Of a stretch of 64,000 nucleotides of DNA, positions 9,974 to 18,349 are shown piece by piece. The notes beneath the pieces were generated by a model. It had not been told where the DNA came from. It did no database searches and worked only from the letters and a program-made list of their open reading frames with translations. Each line of letters starts with the position of its first letter. Positions within the stretch are counted from its first letter, which is position 1. Position numbers and translations under genes: made by a program. This DNA comes from Saccharomonospora xinjiangensis XJ-54 (GTDB taxonomy: Bacteria; Actinomycetota; Actinomycetes; Mycobacteriales; Pseudonocardiaceae): positions 2,147,482-2,211,481 of the forward strand of contig NZ_JH636049.1 of assembly GCF_000258175.1 (NCBI RefSeq), written 5' to 3'.

Positions 9974-11140
9974 TCACGACTGCGGGATGCGGTGGGGGAC
10001 GAAGGCAGCGCCGTCGTCGGTCACAAGCCCGGACGTCTCCCTGATCCCGAGTCCGGCCGCGTTGTCACCGACGATCCACGCCCCCAGCACAGGGCGGTAG
10101 CCGTCGAACTCGGGGAGCGGCTCGAAAGCCTGGTAGACGTAGCCCTCGGACCCGTAGACGCCACCGGTCTCGGTCTCGTACCCCGGCGCGACGATCTTCA
10201 CGTTCGCGCCTTCCCTTCCGAGCTTCGGTTTGCGCACGTACTCCGTGAGCACGCCGGGCTGGTCGTTGAAGGCCGGAAGCAGGTTGGGATGTCCTGGGTA
10301 GTTCTCCCACAGGATGCCGAGGATGGCTTTGTTGGACAGCAGCATCTTCCACAGCGGCTCTATCCACAGTGTCTGTGGCAGCGACTCGACGGCGTGGCGG
10401 CCGAACTCCTCATCGACCACCCATTCCCACGGGTACAGCTTCACCACGGTGTTCATGGGCGCTTCCTCCAGATCGACGAAGCGCTTCAGCAGCGGGTCCC
10501 AGCCGATCTCCTCGATGGCGAGGCCGACCGTGTCGAGCCCGGCCTCTGCCGCCGTCTCCTGAAGATAGGTGACTGTCAGGTGGTCCTCACCTGTCGGGTC
10601 GGCGCTGGACCAGGTGAAATGAACCTCCGAGGACGGGAGCGCGCCGCCGACGGTCTGCCAGCGCTCCACGAGCTGCTCGTGCAGGGAGTTCCACTGGTCG
10701 TCGTCGGGATGGACGTCGGTCTTCCAGTACCACTGCACGATGGCCGCCTCCAGCAGCGAGGTCGGCGTGTCCGCGTTGTACTCGAGCAGCTTCGCGGGCC
10801 CACTGCCGTCGTAGCGCAGGTCGAACCGGCCGTAGAGATGCGGATCGGAGCGACGCCACGACTCCGCGACGTGCGGCCACACCCACTCGGGCAGGCCGAA
10901 CTCCGCGTACCGCTCCGCCGTGACGACGTGATCGACGGCTTCGAGACACATCGAGTGCAGTAATTCCACGTCGGCCTCGACCGAGAGGACTTCCGACATG
11001 TCGAGGACGTAGTGCACGGATTCGTCCCAGTAAGGGCGAGGCTGCCCCGACGCGTACCGCGCCGGGGTGCCGAACACGAGCCCCTGCTCGGCGACGATCC
11101 TCTCCCACTCGGCGCGTGGTTTCCCCTGTTCCCTGCGCAC
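9974..11140 (-). CDS. YgiC/YjfC-type glutathionylspermidine synthase-like ATP-grasp protein
   Basis: 388 residues, almost the length of E. coli YgiC. Family blocks are plain: LLEYNADTPTSLLEAA, VKLYPWEWVVDE, SNKAILGILWENYPGHPNLLPAF, REGANV and a C-terminal GIRETSGLVTDD. These form the ATP-grasp ligase domain of glutathionylspermidine synthase, without the amidase domain. YgiC is reported not to make glutathionylspermidine itself, and actinobacteria use mycothiol, so the acceptor is unknown; ATP-dependent amide ligation is inferred. It starts at GTG one base after the stop of the DUF1190-like gene, indicating translational coupling. Confidence 0.9.
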   Translation of the reverse strand: MRREQGKPRAEWERIVAEQGLVFGTPARYASGQPRPYWDESVHYVLDMSEVLSVEADVELLHSMCLEAVDHVVTAERYAEFGLPEWVWPHVAESWRRSDPHLYGRFDLRYDGSGPAKLLEYNADTPTSLLEAAIVQWYWKTDVHPDDDQWNSLHEQLVERWQTVGGALPSSEVHFTWSSADPTGEDHLTVTYLQETAAEAGLDTVGLAIEEIGWDPLLKRFVDLEEAPMNTVVKLYPWEWVVDEEFGRHAVESLPQTLWIEPLWKMLLSNKAILGILWENYPGHPNLLPAFNDQPGVLTEYVRKPKLGREGANVKIVAPGYETETGGVYGSEGYVYQAFEPLPEFDGYRPVLGAWIVGDNAAGLGIRETSGLVTDDGAAFVPHRIPQS

Positions 11141-11141
11141 G

Positions 11142-11720
11142 TTACGAGCCCCCGCCCTTGCCGAAACCGCCTCCGCTGATCCCGAAACCGCCGCGCTGGA
11201 CCGTGGTGCCCGACTTCGTCGAGATGGACGCGTTGGCGGGGCGCGTGTACGTTCCGCCGTTCACCCGCTGGCCGACGGCACCGGAGCCCCCGTAGTTGTA
11301 GCGGTACTGCTGGTAGCCGCCGCCGGGCGAAGGAAGAAAGATCCAGCCGCCGCTGTGGTAGCCGTGGTGGGAGTTCACGTAGTCGTCGTCGCAGTAGTCG
11401 TCGTCAACGACCGTGCCGTCCGCCGTCGTGCAGACCGCGGTGACGTCCTCCGGCGCGGCCACGACGTACCAGGCCGCGACGAGACCGACGAGACCGACGG
11501 TCACACCGCCGCCTGCCAGCACCTTGCGCCGCGAACGGGACTTCGCCTCGGCTTCCTGGAGTGCCTTCTCCTCTTCCTCGGCGCGACGCCGGTTCTCCTC
11601 CTCGGCCTTCAACCGCGCACGTTTCTCGGCGAGCGTCGGTTCCCGGGGGGTGGTGGTCTCGGAATCCTGAAAGCGCATAGAGCCGCGCCGTCGTTCATCC
11701 TTGTTCTTCTCATCCGTCAT
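11142..11720 (-). CDS. DUF1190/YgiB-like membrane-anchored protein
   Basis: 192 residues: a charged N-terminal half with a Lys/Glu/Arg coiled-coil segment (about residues 25-65), one transmembrane helix near residue 70-88, then a Tyr/Gly/Asp-rich outer part ending in TTVQRGGFGISGGGFGKGG. That RGGFG tail is the hallmark of the YgiB/YjfM (DUF1190) proteins encoded beside YgiC/YjfC. Here it sits directly upstream of the YgiC homologue. The start ATG 11720 has GGAG 6 nt upstream; an ATG four codons earlier is less likely. Unlike E. coli YgiB it is not a lipoprotein. Confidence 0.72.
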   Translation of the reverse strand: MTDEKNKDERRRGSMRFQDSETTTPREPTLAEKRARLKAEEENRRRAEEEEKALQEAEAKSRSRRKVLAGGGVTVGLVGLVAAWYVVAAPEDVTAVCTTADGTVVDDDYCDDDYVNSHHGYHSGGWIFLPSPGGGYQQYRYNYGGSGAVGQRVNGGTYTRPANASISTKSGTTVQRGGFGISGGGFGKGGGS

Positions 11721-11807
11721 CGCGCACTCCAAGACCGCGGACCATGCGGTATGTCACCTTAGAGCTCCTGAGACGCTGGCAGTCGAGTAGGGAGCGGCGG
11801 AACAGGC

Positions 11808-12974
11808 ATGATGGAGCCGATGTCCGACCAGCCTGACCGCCAGCCGACCAATCCGGCGCTGCGTACCCGCGTGTTGATGGGGGGTGCCTTCCTCGGCGCC
11901 CTCGTCGCCATGACCCTCAGCTGGACGCTCTCGTGGGTTCCCGAAAGTCCGCAGGTGACGTCGCAGCAGCAGCAGGAGCAGGAGAAGTCCGAGCAGGTGG
12001 CGAAGGCGCGCGAGCGGGCTTTCCGCTCGCCGCCGGGTAGCTGCTTGAACTGGACGTCCGCGGACGCGGGAGACGTGCAGAAGGTGTCGTGTGACGAGGA
12101 GCACCTCTTCGAGGTCGTCGGGCTGGCCGACCTCGCTCCCGAGCACGGCCCGGAGGCCGCCATGCCGGACGACGAGACCTGGCGGGAACTCACGGAGGAA
12201 CACTGCGGACAGCTCGTCGAGGACTATCTCGACGGCCCACTCGACCCCGAGGGCAAGCTCACCATCGGCGTGCTGCGGCCGGACGAGAACCAGTGGGCGG
12301 ACGGCGACCGCGCATTGCACTGCGGGCTCCAATGGGTCGGCCCCGGCGGCGGCCTTCAGGTGCTGACGGAGTCCGCGAAGGAGATCGACCAGTCCAACGT
12401 CTGGGAGCCGGGCACCTGCCTCGCTCTCGTCGATAAGAGCGTCGGCGACCCGGTCACCTGTGACACACAGCACTCCTACGAGATCGTCGCGATGGTGGAT
12501 CTCGCCGACGAGTTCGACTCCTATCCCGATGAGGACGAGCAGAAGGAGTGGCTCGAGCCGACGTGCGCCGAACTGGTGGAGGAGTACACCGGAGGAAAGG
12601 ACGTCGAGGCGCTGGCCGAGGACGGGCTGATCCTGAGCTGGGACACGCGCTCGGAGGAGAGCTGGGAGGCGGGTTCCACCCTCGTCAACTGCAAGGTCGG
12701 CGCGACGCTCGAAGACCGGAGTGGGCTCGCCCCAGTTCGCGGAAGCGTCAAGGAAGGCAGCGACGACAAGAACAGCAAGGACGGCAAGACCGACGGCAGC
12801 GGCAAGGACGACAGCGGCAAGGACGGCAAGGACGGCGGTGAGGAGAGCGGCAACGACACTGAGGACGACGGAACGTCCGGGACGCCTGGTACGACCGGGG
12901 ACGCCGAGCAACCGCGGGACGGCGGGTCGGCCGAACAGACCGGGGCGGCTGGTGACCAGGGAACCGGTGGGTGA
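11808..12974 (+). CDS. Septum_form (PF13845-like) membrane protein, Rv3835 type
   Basis: 388 residues with one N-terminal transmembrane helix (about residues 25-48) and an extracytoplasmic part. The outer part has two related units, one at GSCLNW...KVSCDEEHLFEVVG and one at GTCLALV...PVTCDTQHSYEIVA, each holding paired cysteines and the C-x2-xH pattern of the septum-formation domain. The last 90 residues are a low-complexity Lys/Asp/Gly/Ser tail, likely disordered. It sits between serS and a zincin gene, as Rv3835 does in M. tuberculosis. Start ATG 11808 or ATG 11820. Confidence 0.8.
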   Translation: MMEPMSDQPDRQPTNPALRTRVLMGGAFLGALVAMTLSWTLSWVPESPQVTSQQQQEQEKSEQVAKARERAFRSPPGSCLNWTSADAGDVQKVSCDEEHLFEVVGLADLAPEHGPEAAMPDDETWRELTEEHCGQLVEDYLDGPLDPEGKLTIGVLRPDENQWADGDRALHCGLQWVGPGGGLQVLTESAKEIDQSNVWEPGTCLALVDKSVGDPVTCDTQHSYEIVAMVDLADEFDSYPDEDEQKEWLEPTCAELVEEYTGGKDVEALAEDGLILSWDTRSEESWEAGSTLVNCKVGATLEDRSGLAPVRGSVKEGSDDKNSKDGKTDGSGKDDSGKDGKDGGEESGNDTEDDGTSGTPGTTGDAEQPRDGGSAEQTGAAGDQGTGG

Positions 12975-12977
12975 GCC

Positions 12978-13328
12978 ATGCCGGTCCGGATGAGCAGGAT
13001 GCGGTTCGAGGAACTCGTCGCCGACGCCCTCGACCAATTACCACCGGAGTTCGCCTCCGCGATGGACAACGTCGTGATCCTCGTCGAGGACCGCAACGCT
13101 GAGGAGCGCGATCTGCTCGGGCTCTACCACGGCGTCGCACTCACCGAACGCGGCCACGACTACGGAGGCGTGCTGCCCGACCGGATCTCGATTTATCGTG
13201 AACCGATCCTGGCGATCTGCGAGACGGAGGAGGATGTCGTCGAGGAAGTGCTGATCACCGTCGTCCACGAGGTGGCGCACCACTTCGGCATCGACGACGC
13301 CCGCCTACACGAACTCGGCTGGGGGTAA
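12978..13328 (+). CDS. Zincin-fold metallopeptidase family protein, Rv3836 type
   Basis: A 116-residue minimal metallopeptidase-like domain with an HExxH zinc site (VHEVAHHFGIDD) near the C-terminus and the surrounding family pattern NVVILVEDRN...LLGLYHGVALTER. It begins 3 bp after the stop of the Septum_form gene, so the two are one transcription unit. The substrate is unknown and the domain is much smaller than typical secreted zincins. There is no signal peptide, so it is probably cytoplasmic. Confidence 0.88.
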   Translation: MPVRMSRMRFEELVADALDQLPPEFASAMDNVVILVEDRNAEERDLLGLYHGVALTERGHDYGGVLPDRISIYREPILAICETEEDVVEEVLITVVHEVAHHFGIDDARLHELGWG

Positions 13329-13395
13329 CAGGCATGGGCCTCATTCCGGGTCCTGACGTCGTCCTCTGCGCACCGGGCACCTCGCAGGTCCTGCC

Positions 13396-14643
13396 ATGAG
13401 TGAAGGCCTCGTCACCCCGGAAGGCGCCCACAAACGGCTCAACCGGCTACTGGGTTCCAGTGCGTTCGCCAACCTCGGCGACGGCATCGCGAAGGTGGCC
13501 TTTCCACTGCTCGCGGCCACCGCGACCCGCGATCCGGTGCTCATCGCGGGTCTTTCCGCCGCACAGTTCCTGCCGTGGCTGCTGTTCGGCGTGCTGGCGG
13601 GTGCGCTGCTCGATCGCATCGACCGTCGCAGAGCCGTCGTCGTGGCCAACACCGTGCGCGCCGTGGTGGTCGGGCTCCTCGGTCTGCTCGTCCACCTCGA
13701 TGCCGCGAACATCTGGCTGATCTACGCGGCGGCCTTGCTCGTGGGGCTCGCCGAGACCGTCGCGGACAGCGCGACGAACGTGTTGATTCCGTCCGTTGTG
13801 GAGCGCAGCGGTCTCGCGAGCGCCAACAGCAAGCTCCAGGCCACGGAGATCGTGGGCCAGACCTTCCTCGGCGGCCCCGTGGGCAGTCTGACGTTCGCGC
13901 TGTTCGCCGCCTTCCCCTTCCTCATCGACTCGGTGGCCTTCGTGCTGGGGGCCGTCCTGCTGGCCGCGCTGCCGGGAAGCTACCGGCCACAACGCGGCGA
14001 CGGCGGGGCTTCCTCCACGGCCGCCGGCGTTCGCGCGGATATCGTCCAGGGCATCCGCTGGGTACGCGGCCACCGGCTGGTGCGGCGGCTCGTTCTCGTC
14101 GTCTGCCTGGTCAGCCTCGTCAGCGAGATGGCGCAGGCCCAGCTCGTGCTCTACGCGCTTGAGGACCTTCACCTCAGCGAGGCCGCCTTCGGCGCGTTCG
14201 CCTTCGCGGGCGGCATCGGCGGGCTGCTCGGAGCTGCCGTCGCGTCGAAGCTGCTCGGCCGTTTCGGCGGCACGGTCACGCTCGTGAGCGGGGTCGTGGC
14301 AAGCGGGGCCGCGTTCCTCGCGATGGGTCTCAGCTCGAACCCCGTCGCGTCGAGCATGCTCTTCGGTCTTTTCGCCTCAGCCATCGTGGTCGTGAACGTC
14401 ATGCTCGCGACAGCGCGGCACATGCTCGTTCCCGGTGAGTTGCTCGGCAGGGTGATCGGGGTCTGGCGCACGGTGGCGTGGGGCGCTCTGCCCGTCGGCG
14501 CTCTGCTCGGCGGAGTCACCACCCGCTGGCTCGGCTCGCCGAGCGCGACGTTCGTGCTCTCGGGAGCCGGACTGCTTGTGGTGGCGCTGGTGGCTCTCGG
14601 CACGGTACGCACCGACGGCCTCATGCCTGCCGACCGCTCCTGA
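13396..14643 (+). CDS. MFS transporter (EntS/MFS_3-like exporter)
   Basis: 415 residues with 12 hydrophobic helices. The N-terminal half has the loop GALLDRIDRRRAVVVANTVRA, which matches motif A of the enterobactin-exporter-like MFS_3 subfamily. It likely exports a small molecule by proton antiport; the substrate cannot be assigned. The start is ATG 13396, 67 bp after the zincin gene. Its 3' end overlaps the convergent pheA gene by 23 bp. Confidence 0.85.
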   Translation: MSEGLVTPEGAHKRLNRLLGSSAFANLGDGIAKVAFPLLAATATRDPVLIAGLSAAQFLPWLLFGVLAGALLDRIDRRRAVVVANTVRAVVVGLLGLLVHLDAANIWLIYAAALLVGLAETVADSATNVLIPSVVERSGLASANSKLQATEIVGQTFLGGPVGSLTFALFAAFPFLIDSVAFVLGAVLLAALPGSYRPQRGDGGASSTAAGVRADIVQGIRWVRGHRLVRRLVLVVCLVSLVSEMAQAQLVLYALEDLHLSEAAFGAFAFAGGIGGLLGAAVASKLLGRFGGTVTLVSGVVASGAAFLAMGLSSNPVASSMLFGLFASAIVVVNVMLATARHMLVPGELLGRVIGVWRTVAWGALPVGALLGGVTTRWLGSPSATFVLSGAGLLVVALVALGTVRTDGLMPADRS

Positions 14644-15526
14644 CCGCCTCGACCCACGTCGCCGCCTCGGCGAAGTCCTCGTCGGTCGCCATCTCGCCAA
14701 CCGTGGCGCGCACCCCATCTGCCCTCGGGTGCGAACCGAGGAAACGCACGTCGCACCGCCGTTTCAGTGCGGCGAGCGCGTCACCGATCCTGGCCTCGGC
14801 GACATGGCCCTCGATATCGAGGAAGAAGCGGTAGAACCCGAAGTTGCCCTTGATCGGGCGGGCGTCGATACGGGTGAGGTTGATGCCGCGAGAGGCCAGT
14901 TCGGTGAGTAGTTCGGCGAGCGCTCCGGTGCGGTTGGCCGTCGAGGCGACGATCGACGTCCTGTCGGCGCCCGTCGGGGCAGGCAATGTCCCCGGCGTGG
15001 CCAGCAGCAGGAACCGCGTTCGCGCGTCGGGCACGTCGGCCACGCCCTCCGCCAGCACGCGAAGAGGATAGGTCCGCGCGGCAACGGGAGCGGTGACGGC
15101 CGCGTCGTACTCGCCCTCGCACACGGCAACGGCTGCCGCGGCCGTCGAGGACGCCGCGACGGTGGTCGCCTCGGGAAGGTTGAGCTCCAGCCAGTGCCTG
15201 ACCTGCGCGAGTGCATGAGGATGACTCGCGACCGTGCGCACGGTTTCCGTGCCCGGCCTCGTCAGCACCGTGAAGTGCACCGGCAGCAGTGCCTCGGCCA
15301 CCGCCACGAGCGGCGAATCCTCGGCGAGGCCGTCGAGCGTGGCGGTCACGGGCCCCTCGACGGAGTTCTCCACAGGAACGCACGCCAGCTCGGCCTCGCC
15401 CCCGCGCACGGCGGCCATCGCGGCGGGGATCGTCTCCACCGGCACGAGCTCCCTGCCGTCGGCGAGGCTGCGGGCGGCCTGCTCCGTGAACGTCCCAGCA
15501 GGGCCGAAATAGGCGATGCGCGACAT
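14621..15526 (-). CDS. pheA: Prephenate dehydratase
   Basis: Converts prephenate to phenylpyruvate in phenylalanine synthesis; 301 residues, as in monofunctional actinobacterial PheA. The N-terminus RIAYFGPAGTFTEQAA and the catalytic TRF motif (ARTRFLLL, about residue 180) are present. A C-terminal ACT domain (about residues 193-270, TGALAELLTELASRGINLTRI) gives phenylalanine feedback. The ACT effector motif usually read ESRP is IDARP here. Rv3838c is the mycobacterial counterpart, in similar context. Confidence 0.95.
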   Translation of the reverse strand: MSRIAYFGPAGTFTEQAARSLADGRELVPVETIPAAMAAVRGGEAELACVPVENSVEGPVTATLDGLAEDSPLVAVAEALLPVHFTVLTRPGTETVRTVASHPHALAQVRHWLELNLPEATTVAASSTAAAAVAVCEGEYDAAVTAPVAARTYPLRVLAEGVADVPDARTRFLLLATPGTLPAPTGADRTSIVASTANRTGALAELLTELASRGINLTRIDARPIKGNFGFYRFFLDIEGHVAEARIGDALAALKRRCDVRFLGSHPRADGVRATVGEMATDEDFAEAATWVEAVRSGRQA

Positions 15527-15589
15527 GCGTCAGAGGCTACGCGGGGTCGAGAGTGAGACGATCCTCACCCGGCACTCGCGTCCAGCCAT

Positions 15590-16243
15590 ATGGATACGTG
15601 GTTACCCCGGAACGGGATTTTTGCCATGCTGTCAGATGTGACCGCCGAATCAGGCACGCACACGTGGAACGGCACAGGCGCGACGACAAGGGCTCCGGAG
15701 CTGGTGTTGTGCGCACTCGACGACTCTCTCGCGACAGCCTGGCACAGCGTCGCCGAAGCCGCGAGCGGGTTCGTGCGAGTGCATCGAGGTTCGGTACTCG
15801 ACATCCGGGCGCAGGCGGTGGTGAGCCCCGGTAACGGCCACGGCTGGATGCGCGGCGGTGTCGATGCCGTCTACGCACAGGCGTTCCCCGGCATCGAGCA
15901 GCAGGTGAGGAGCACGATCCTCGCCTATCACGGCGGCGAGCTGCCCATCGGCGAGGCTGTCGTCGTCCCCACCGGTGAGGCGCTGCCCGAGTGGTTGATC
16001 AGCGCCCCGACCGTGCGCGAGCCAGGTGAACGACTCCCCGACGACACCGTGCATCCCTACCTCGCCGCGCGGGCCGTGTTCCTGCTGTGGCGCGACGGCC
16101 AGTTCGAACACGGCACACGCTTCCGCGACGTCGTCGAGACCATCGCCATGCCGGGCCTCGGCACGGGAGTCGCCGGGGTGTCCCCGAAGACGTGCGCGCG
16201 GCAGATCGCCGCGGCCTGGGACGAGGTGTTCGGCGCCCGCTGA
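15590..16243 (+). CDS. Macro domain protein
   Basis: 217 residues; from about residue 60 the pattern VHRGSVLDIRAQAVVSPGNGHGWMRGGVDAVYAQAFPG matches a macro domain, with the ADP-ribose-binding Asn-Gly and glycine-rich loops (GNGHGWMRGG). AMPGLGTGVAGV is the second nucleotide loop. It may bind or hydrolyse ADP-ribose derivatives; a phage-tail-like macro subfamily is another possibility. The first 35 residues are low similarity, and ATG 15626 is a possible later start. A strong hairpin overlaps its stop codon. Confidence 0.78.
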   Translation: MDTWLPRNGIFAMLSDVTAESGTHTWNGTGATTRAPELVLCALDDSLATAWHSVAEAASGFVRVHRGSVLDIRAQAVVSPGNGHGWMRGGVDAVYAQAFPGIEQQVRSTILAYHGGELPIGEAVVVPTGEALPEWLISAPTVREPGERLPDDTVHPYLAARAVFLLWRDGQFEHGTRFRDVVETIAMPGLGTGVAGVSPKTCARQIAAAWDEVFGAR

Positions 16244-16263
16244 CAGCGAGCGCCGAACACCTC
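16223..16263. terminator. Bidirectional hairpin terminator overlapping a stop codon
   Basis: Perfect 14-bp inverted repeat (GAGGTGTTCGGCGC and its complement) with a 13-nt loop. The left arm is inside the last codons of the macro-domain gene and the loop carries its TGA. The right arm reaches the stop of the convergent PPE-like gene, so one hairpin could end transcription from both sides. Confidence 0.75.
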
Positions 16264-17218
16264 ACGTCGTGACGGCCTCGCCCTTGGGTTTCGCCGAACC
16301 CGGGTTCTGCCCGTTCGACTGCTCGATCTGGTTCAACGCCTCGCCGAGGTCGAGGAGCACGGCGATCAAGCGGGTGACCACGAGGGCGAGGCGGGACACC
16401 TTGCCCGCGATGTCCATCGCCGCCTTGGCGATCGTGGAGATGGCGGCGGGGATCGCCGTCACGGCCAGCGGCGGGATCAGGCACTTCACGGCCAGGCTGA
16501 CGAGGCCGCCCGCGAGGTCGGCGAGGATGTCGCGCACCATGTTGCGCACCGACGCGACGACGTCCTTCATCTTGAGGGCCGCGTCCTTGACGGCCATCGC
16601 GCCCGCGTACGCGCCCGACATGGCGCCCTGGGTGTTGGCCGCCGCCTTGCGGTAGGCGTCGGAGGCGTCGCCCTTCCAGTGCTCCTGGCCGTTCACGGCC
16701 TCGCCGATCGCCGCGTACTGGCTTTCGAGGCGGTCGGCGATGTTGCCCCACGAATCCGCGTAGCCCTGCACGATGGCTGGCTCACCGGTCAGCCCGTGCA
16801 GCACCATCCTCAGCGGTTCGAGGTGCTCCATCATCCAGCCGACGAGCTGGCCTGCCACGGCGGCGATCGGGTCGCCGATGGCGCCAACCACGTCGGCTCC
16901 CACGATGAGCGCATTGGGGATACCCGCCGCGTAGTCGCCGCTGCTGATCTGGTTGTAGGCGTCCCACGCCGTCCCGATGGACGTTCCCGCCGTGAGTTCG
17001 TAGGCCGAGCCCATGTTGTCGAACTGGCCGCCCATGGCCCCTGCCGCGATGCCGACGGGCAGTAACGCGGGATTCGCGAGACCCAGCATCAACGCGCCAC
17101 CGGCGGCGGCCTTGGCCGGACTCTGGAGCGAGTCGTAGGTGTCGCGCGCCGTTGTCCCCTCGGCGATCAACCCGCTGTCGGCGACTTCCTTGCTCGGCTT
17201 GTCGTCCAGGATTCCCAT
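16262..17218 (-). CDS. PPE/WXG100-related type VII secretion substrate-like protein
   Basis: 318 residues. An Ala/Gly-rich N-terminal half is followed by a helical WXG100-type hairpin (about residues 165-235) whose turn is HWKGDASDAYRKAA, the W-x-G-D pattern of ESX substrates. Long hydrophobic helices follow to residue 300. It is the third gene of the YbaB - small helical protein - PPE-like operon, which resembles espB/PPE-type loci. No ESX core gene (EccA-E) or EsxAB pair is in the window, so export depends on machinery elsewhere. Confidence 0.65.
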   Translation of the reverse strand: MGILDDKPSKEVADSGLIAEGTTARDTYDSLQSPAKAAAGGALMLGLANPALLPVGIAAGAMGGQFDNMGSAYELTAGTSIGTAWDAYNQISSGDYAAGIPNALIVGADVVGAIGDPIAAVAGQLVGWMMEHLEPLRMVLHGLTGEPAIVQGYADSWGNIADRLESQYAAIGEAVNGQEHWKGDASDAYRKAAANTQGAMSGAYAGAMAVKDAALKMKDVVASVRNMVRDILADLAGGLVSLAVKCLIPPLAVTAIPAAISTIAKAAMDIAGKVSRLALVVTRLIAVLLDLGEALNQIEQSNGQNPGSAKPKGEAVTT

Positions 17219-17232
17219 ACTCGTCGCCTCCG

Positions 17233-17580
17233 TCAGACCGCGATGATGTCGGTGCGGTCGATGTCGTCCTTCGGCCGCTTGAGCCGCTCCTGGCTTTCCT
17301 TCTCGCCTGTCTCGTACTTCTCGGCAGCGGTGGAGAGCTTGTCGGAGAGTCCTTCCAGCTGTGTGCCGACGGAATCGATGAGACCCGCGACCCGTTCCTG
17401 CGCGTCCTTCAGCGCGGTGGGCAGGTACATCATCCGCAGAATGGCCCCGTAGGCGTCGTCGAGGCCGGACACGTAATGCCCCGCCTGCCCCGCCTCGGCC
17501 ACCTCCGCCTTGATCGTCGCGATGGTTCCGGCGTGGTCGCGCAACTTCTGTGGATCGACCTGGTACCCGGGCGCACCCAT
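17233..17580 (-). CDS. WXG100-like/ESX-associated small helical protein
   Basis: 115 residues, almost entirely helical with a charged C-terminus. The start ATG 17580 is preceded by GGAGG 6 nt upstream, and sequence before it (frame open to 17673) is not protein-like. The N-terminus GYQVDPQKLRDHAGTIATI resembles DUF2580/EspC-type ESX-associated proteins (excreted virulence factor family), which are usually co-transcribed with a PPE-like partner. It lies 14 bp upstream of that partner's start. No W-x-G motif is visible. Confidence 0.65.
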   Translation of the reverse strand: MGAPGYQVDPQKLRDHAGTIATIKAEVAEAGQAGHYVSGLDDAYGAILRMMYLPTALKDAQERVAGLIDSVGTQLEGLSDKLSTAAEKYETGEKESQERLKRPKDDIDRTDIIAV

Positions 17581-17617
17581 GTTCGTCCTCCTCGTCACAG
17601 AGCTCGTTCGACGCTGC

Positions 17618-18172
17618 TCAGCGCCGCAGTACCGAACCGCCGAAGTAGTCGTCGCCGTCGGAACCGTCGTCACCGTCTGAGCTGGGACGCGGACGTGAGG
17701 GTCGCGGTTCCGACGGCCGCGACGGTGCGGGTTCCTCGGCAGGCGCGCCGAGGTTCAGGGTGCGCGGCCCCGAAGCAGGTGGTTCGTCCATGACCGGTTC
17801 GGTGAATCGCTCGCGGTAGTTCTGGACGATGTCCCTTCCTGCCGCGTCGTCGCCGACGGTCGCCTCGGTGAGCTGGGCCACCTGGTCCCGCAGTTTCGCC
17901 TGTGCCTGCCGCATCGTCTGCGTCAACGCGTGTGAGAGCTGCGCGGGGTCGGCTCCCCTGCCCCGTTCGGTAATCGTCAACTCCGTCGGGACACCGTTGG
18001 AGTCCACGGTGACCCTCGCCATACCGTCCGGTGACTGTGCGGTCACCGACATCCCGACGAGACGGCCCTTGAGCTCCGAATACCGCGCCGCCTTCCGCTC
18101 CAGGTTCTTCGCCCATTCGGTCAGGTCGTTGGCAAAGGCCATGGGATCGGACGGCCGATCGGGTGTGCTCAC
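17618..18172 (-). CDS. YbaB/EbfC family DNA-binding protein
   Basis: 184 residues. Residues about 10-115 match the YbaB/EbfC nucleoid-associated fold: a helical arm (LTEWAKNLERKAARYSELKG), the strand region VTAQSPDGMARVTVDSNGVPTELTI, and a second amphipathic helix (ALTQTMRQAQAKLRDQVAQL). The last 70 residues are a Pro/Ser/Arg/Asp-rich tail. The start is GTG 18172 with AAGGGGG upstream. Such YbaB proteins commonly open ESX-substrate operons in actinobacteria, and this one is followed 37 bp later by the small helical gene. Confidence 0.82.
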   Translation of the reverse strand: MSTPDRPSDPMAFANDLTEWAKNLERKAARYSELKGRLVGMSVTAQSPDGMARVTVDSNGVPTELTITERGRGADPAQLSHALTQTMRQAQAKLRDQVAQLTEATVGDDAAGRDIVQNYRERFTEPVMDEPPASGPRTLNLGAPAEEPAPSRPSEPRPSRPRPSSDGDDGSDGDDYFGGSVLRR

Positions 18173-18349
18173 GGTGAAACCCCCTTGCTGAGAGAACCGG
18201 TGGCAGAGATTAACGGACTTGCACCCGTTCGGGTCACGGTGACAGGTGTAGAACGTCACAGTCCGCCACGCATTCAGAAGACCTACCGTTGAATGCGCGT
18301 TAAGAGCAGATGTACGCGCCAGGCCCATCGAAGGGCGAGGAGTGAGCGA

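Noticed and set aside
10350..10375. DnaA-like box in the ATP-grasp gene (CTATCCACA)
   Set aside because: A single 8/9 match inside coding sequence is expected by chance.
9974..11140. True glutathionylspermidine synthetase
   Set aside because: The amidase domain is missing and length matches YgiC, which is reported not to make that compound.
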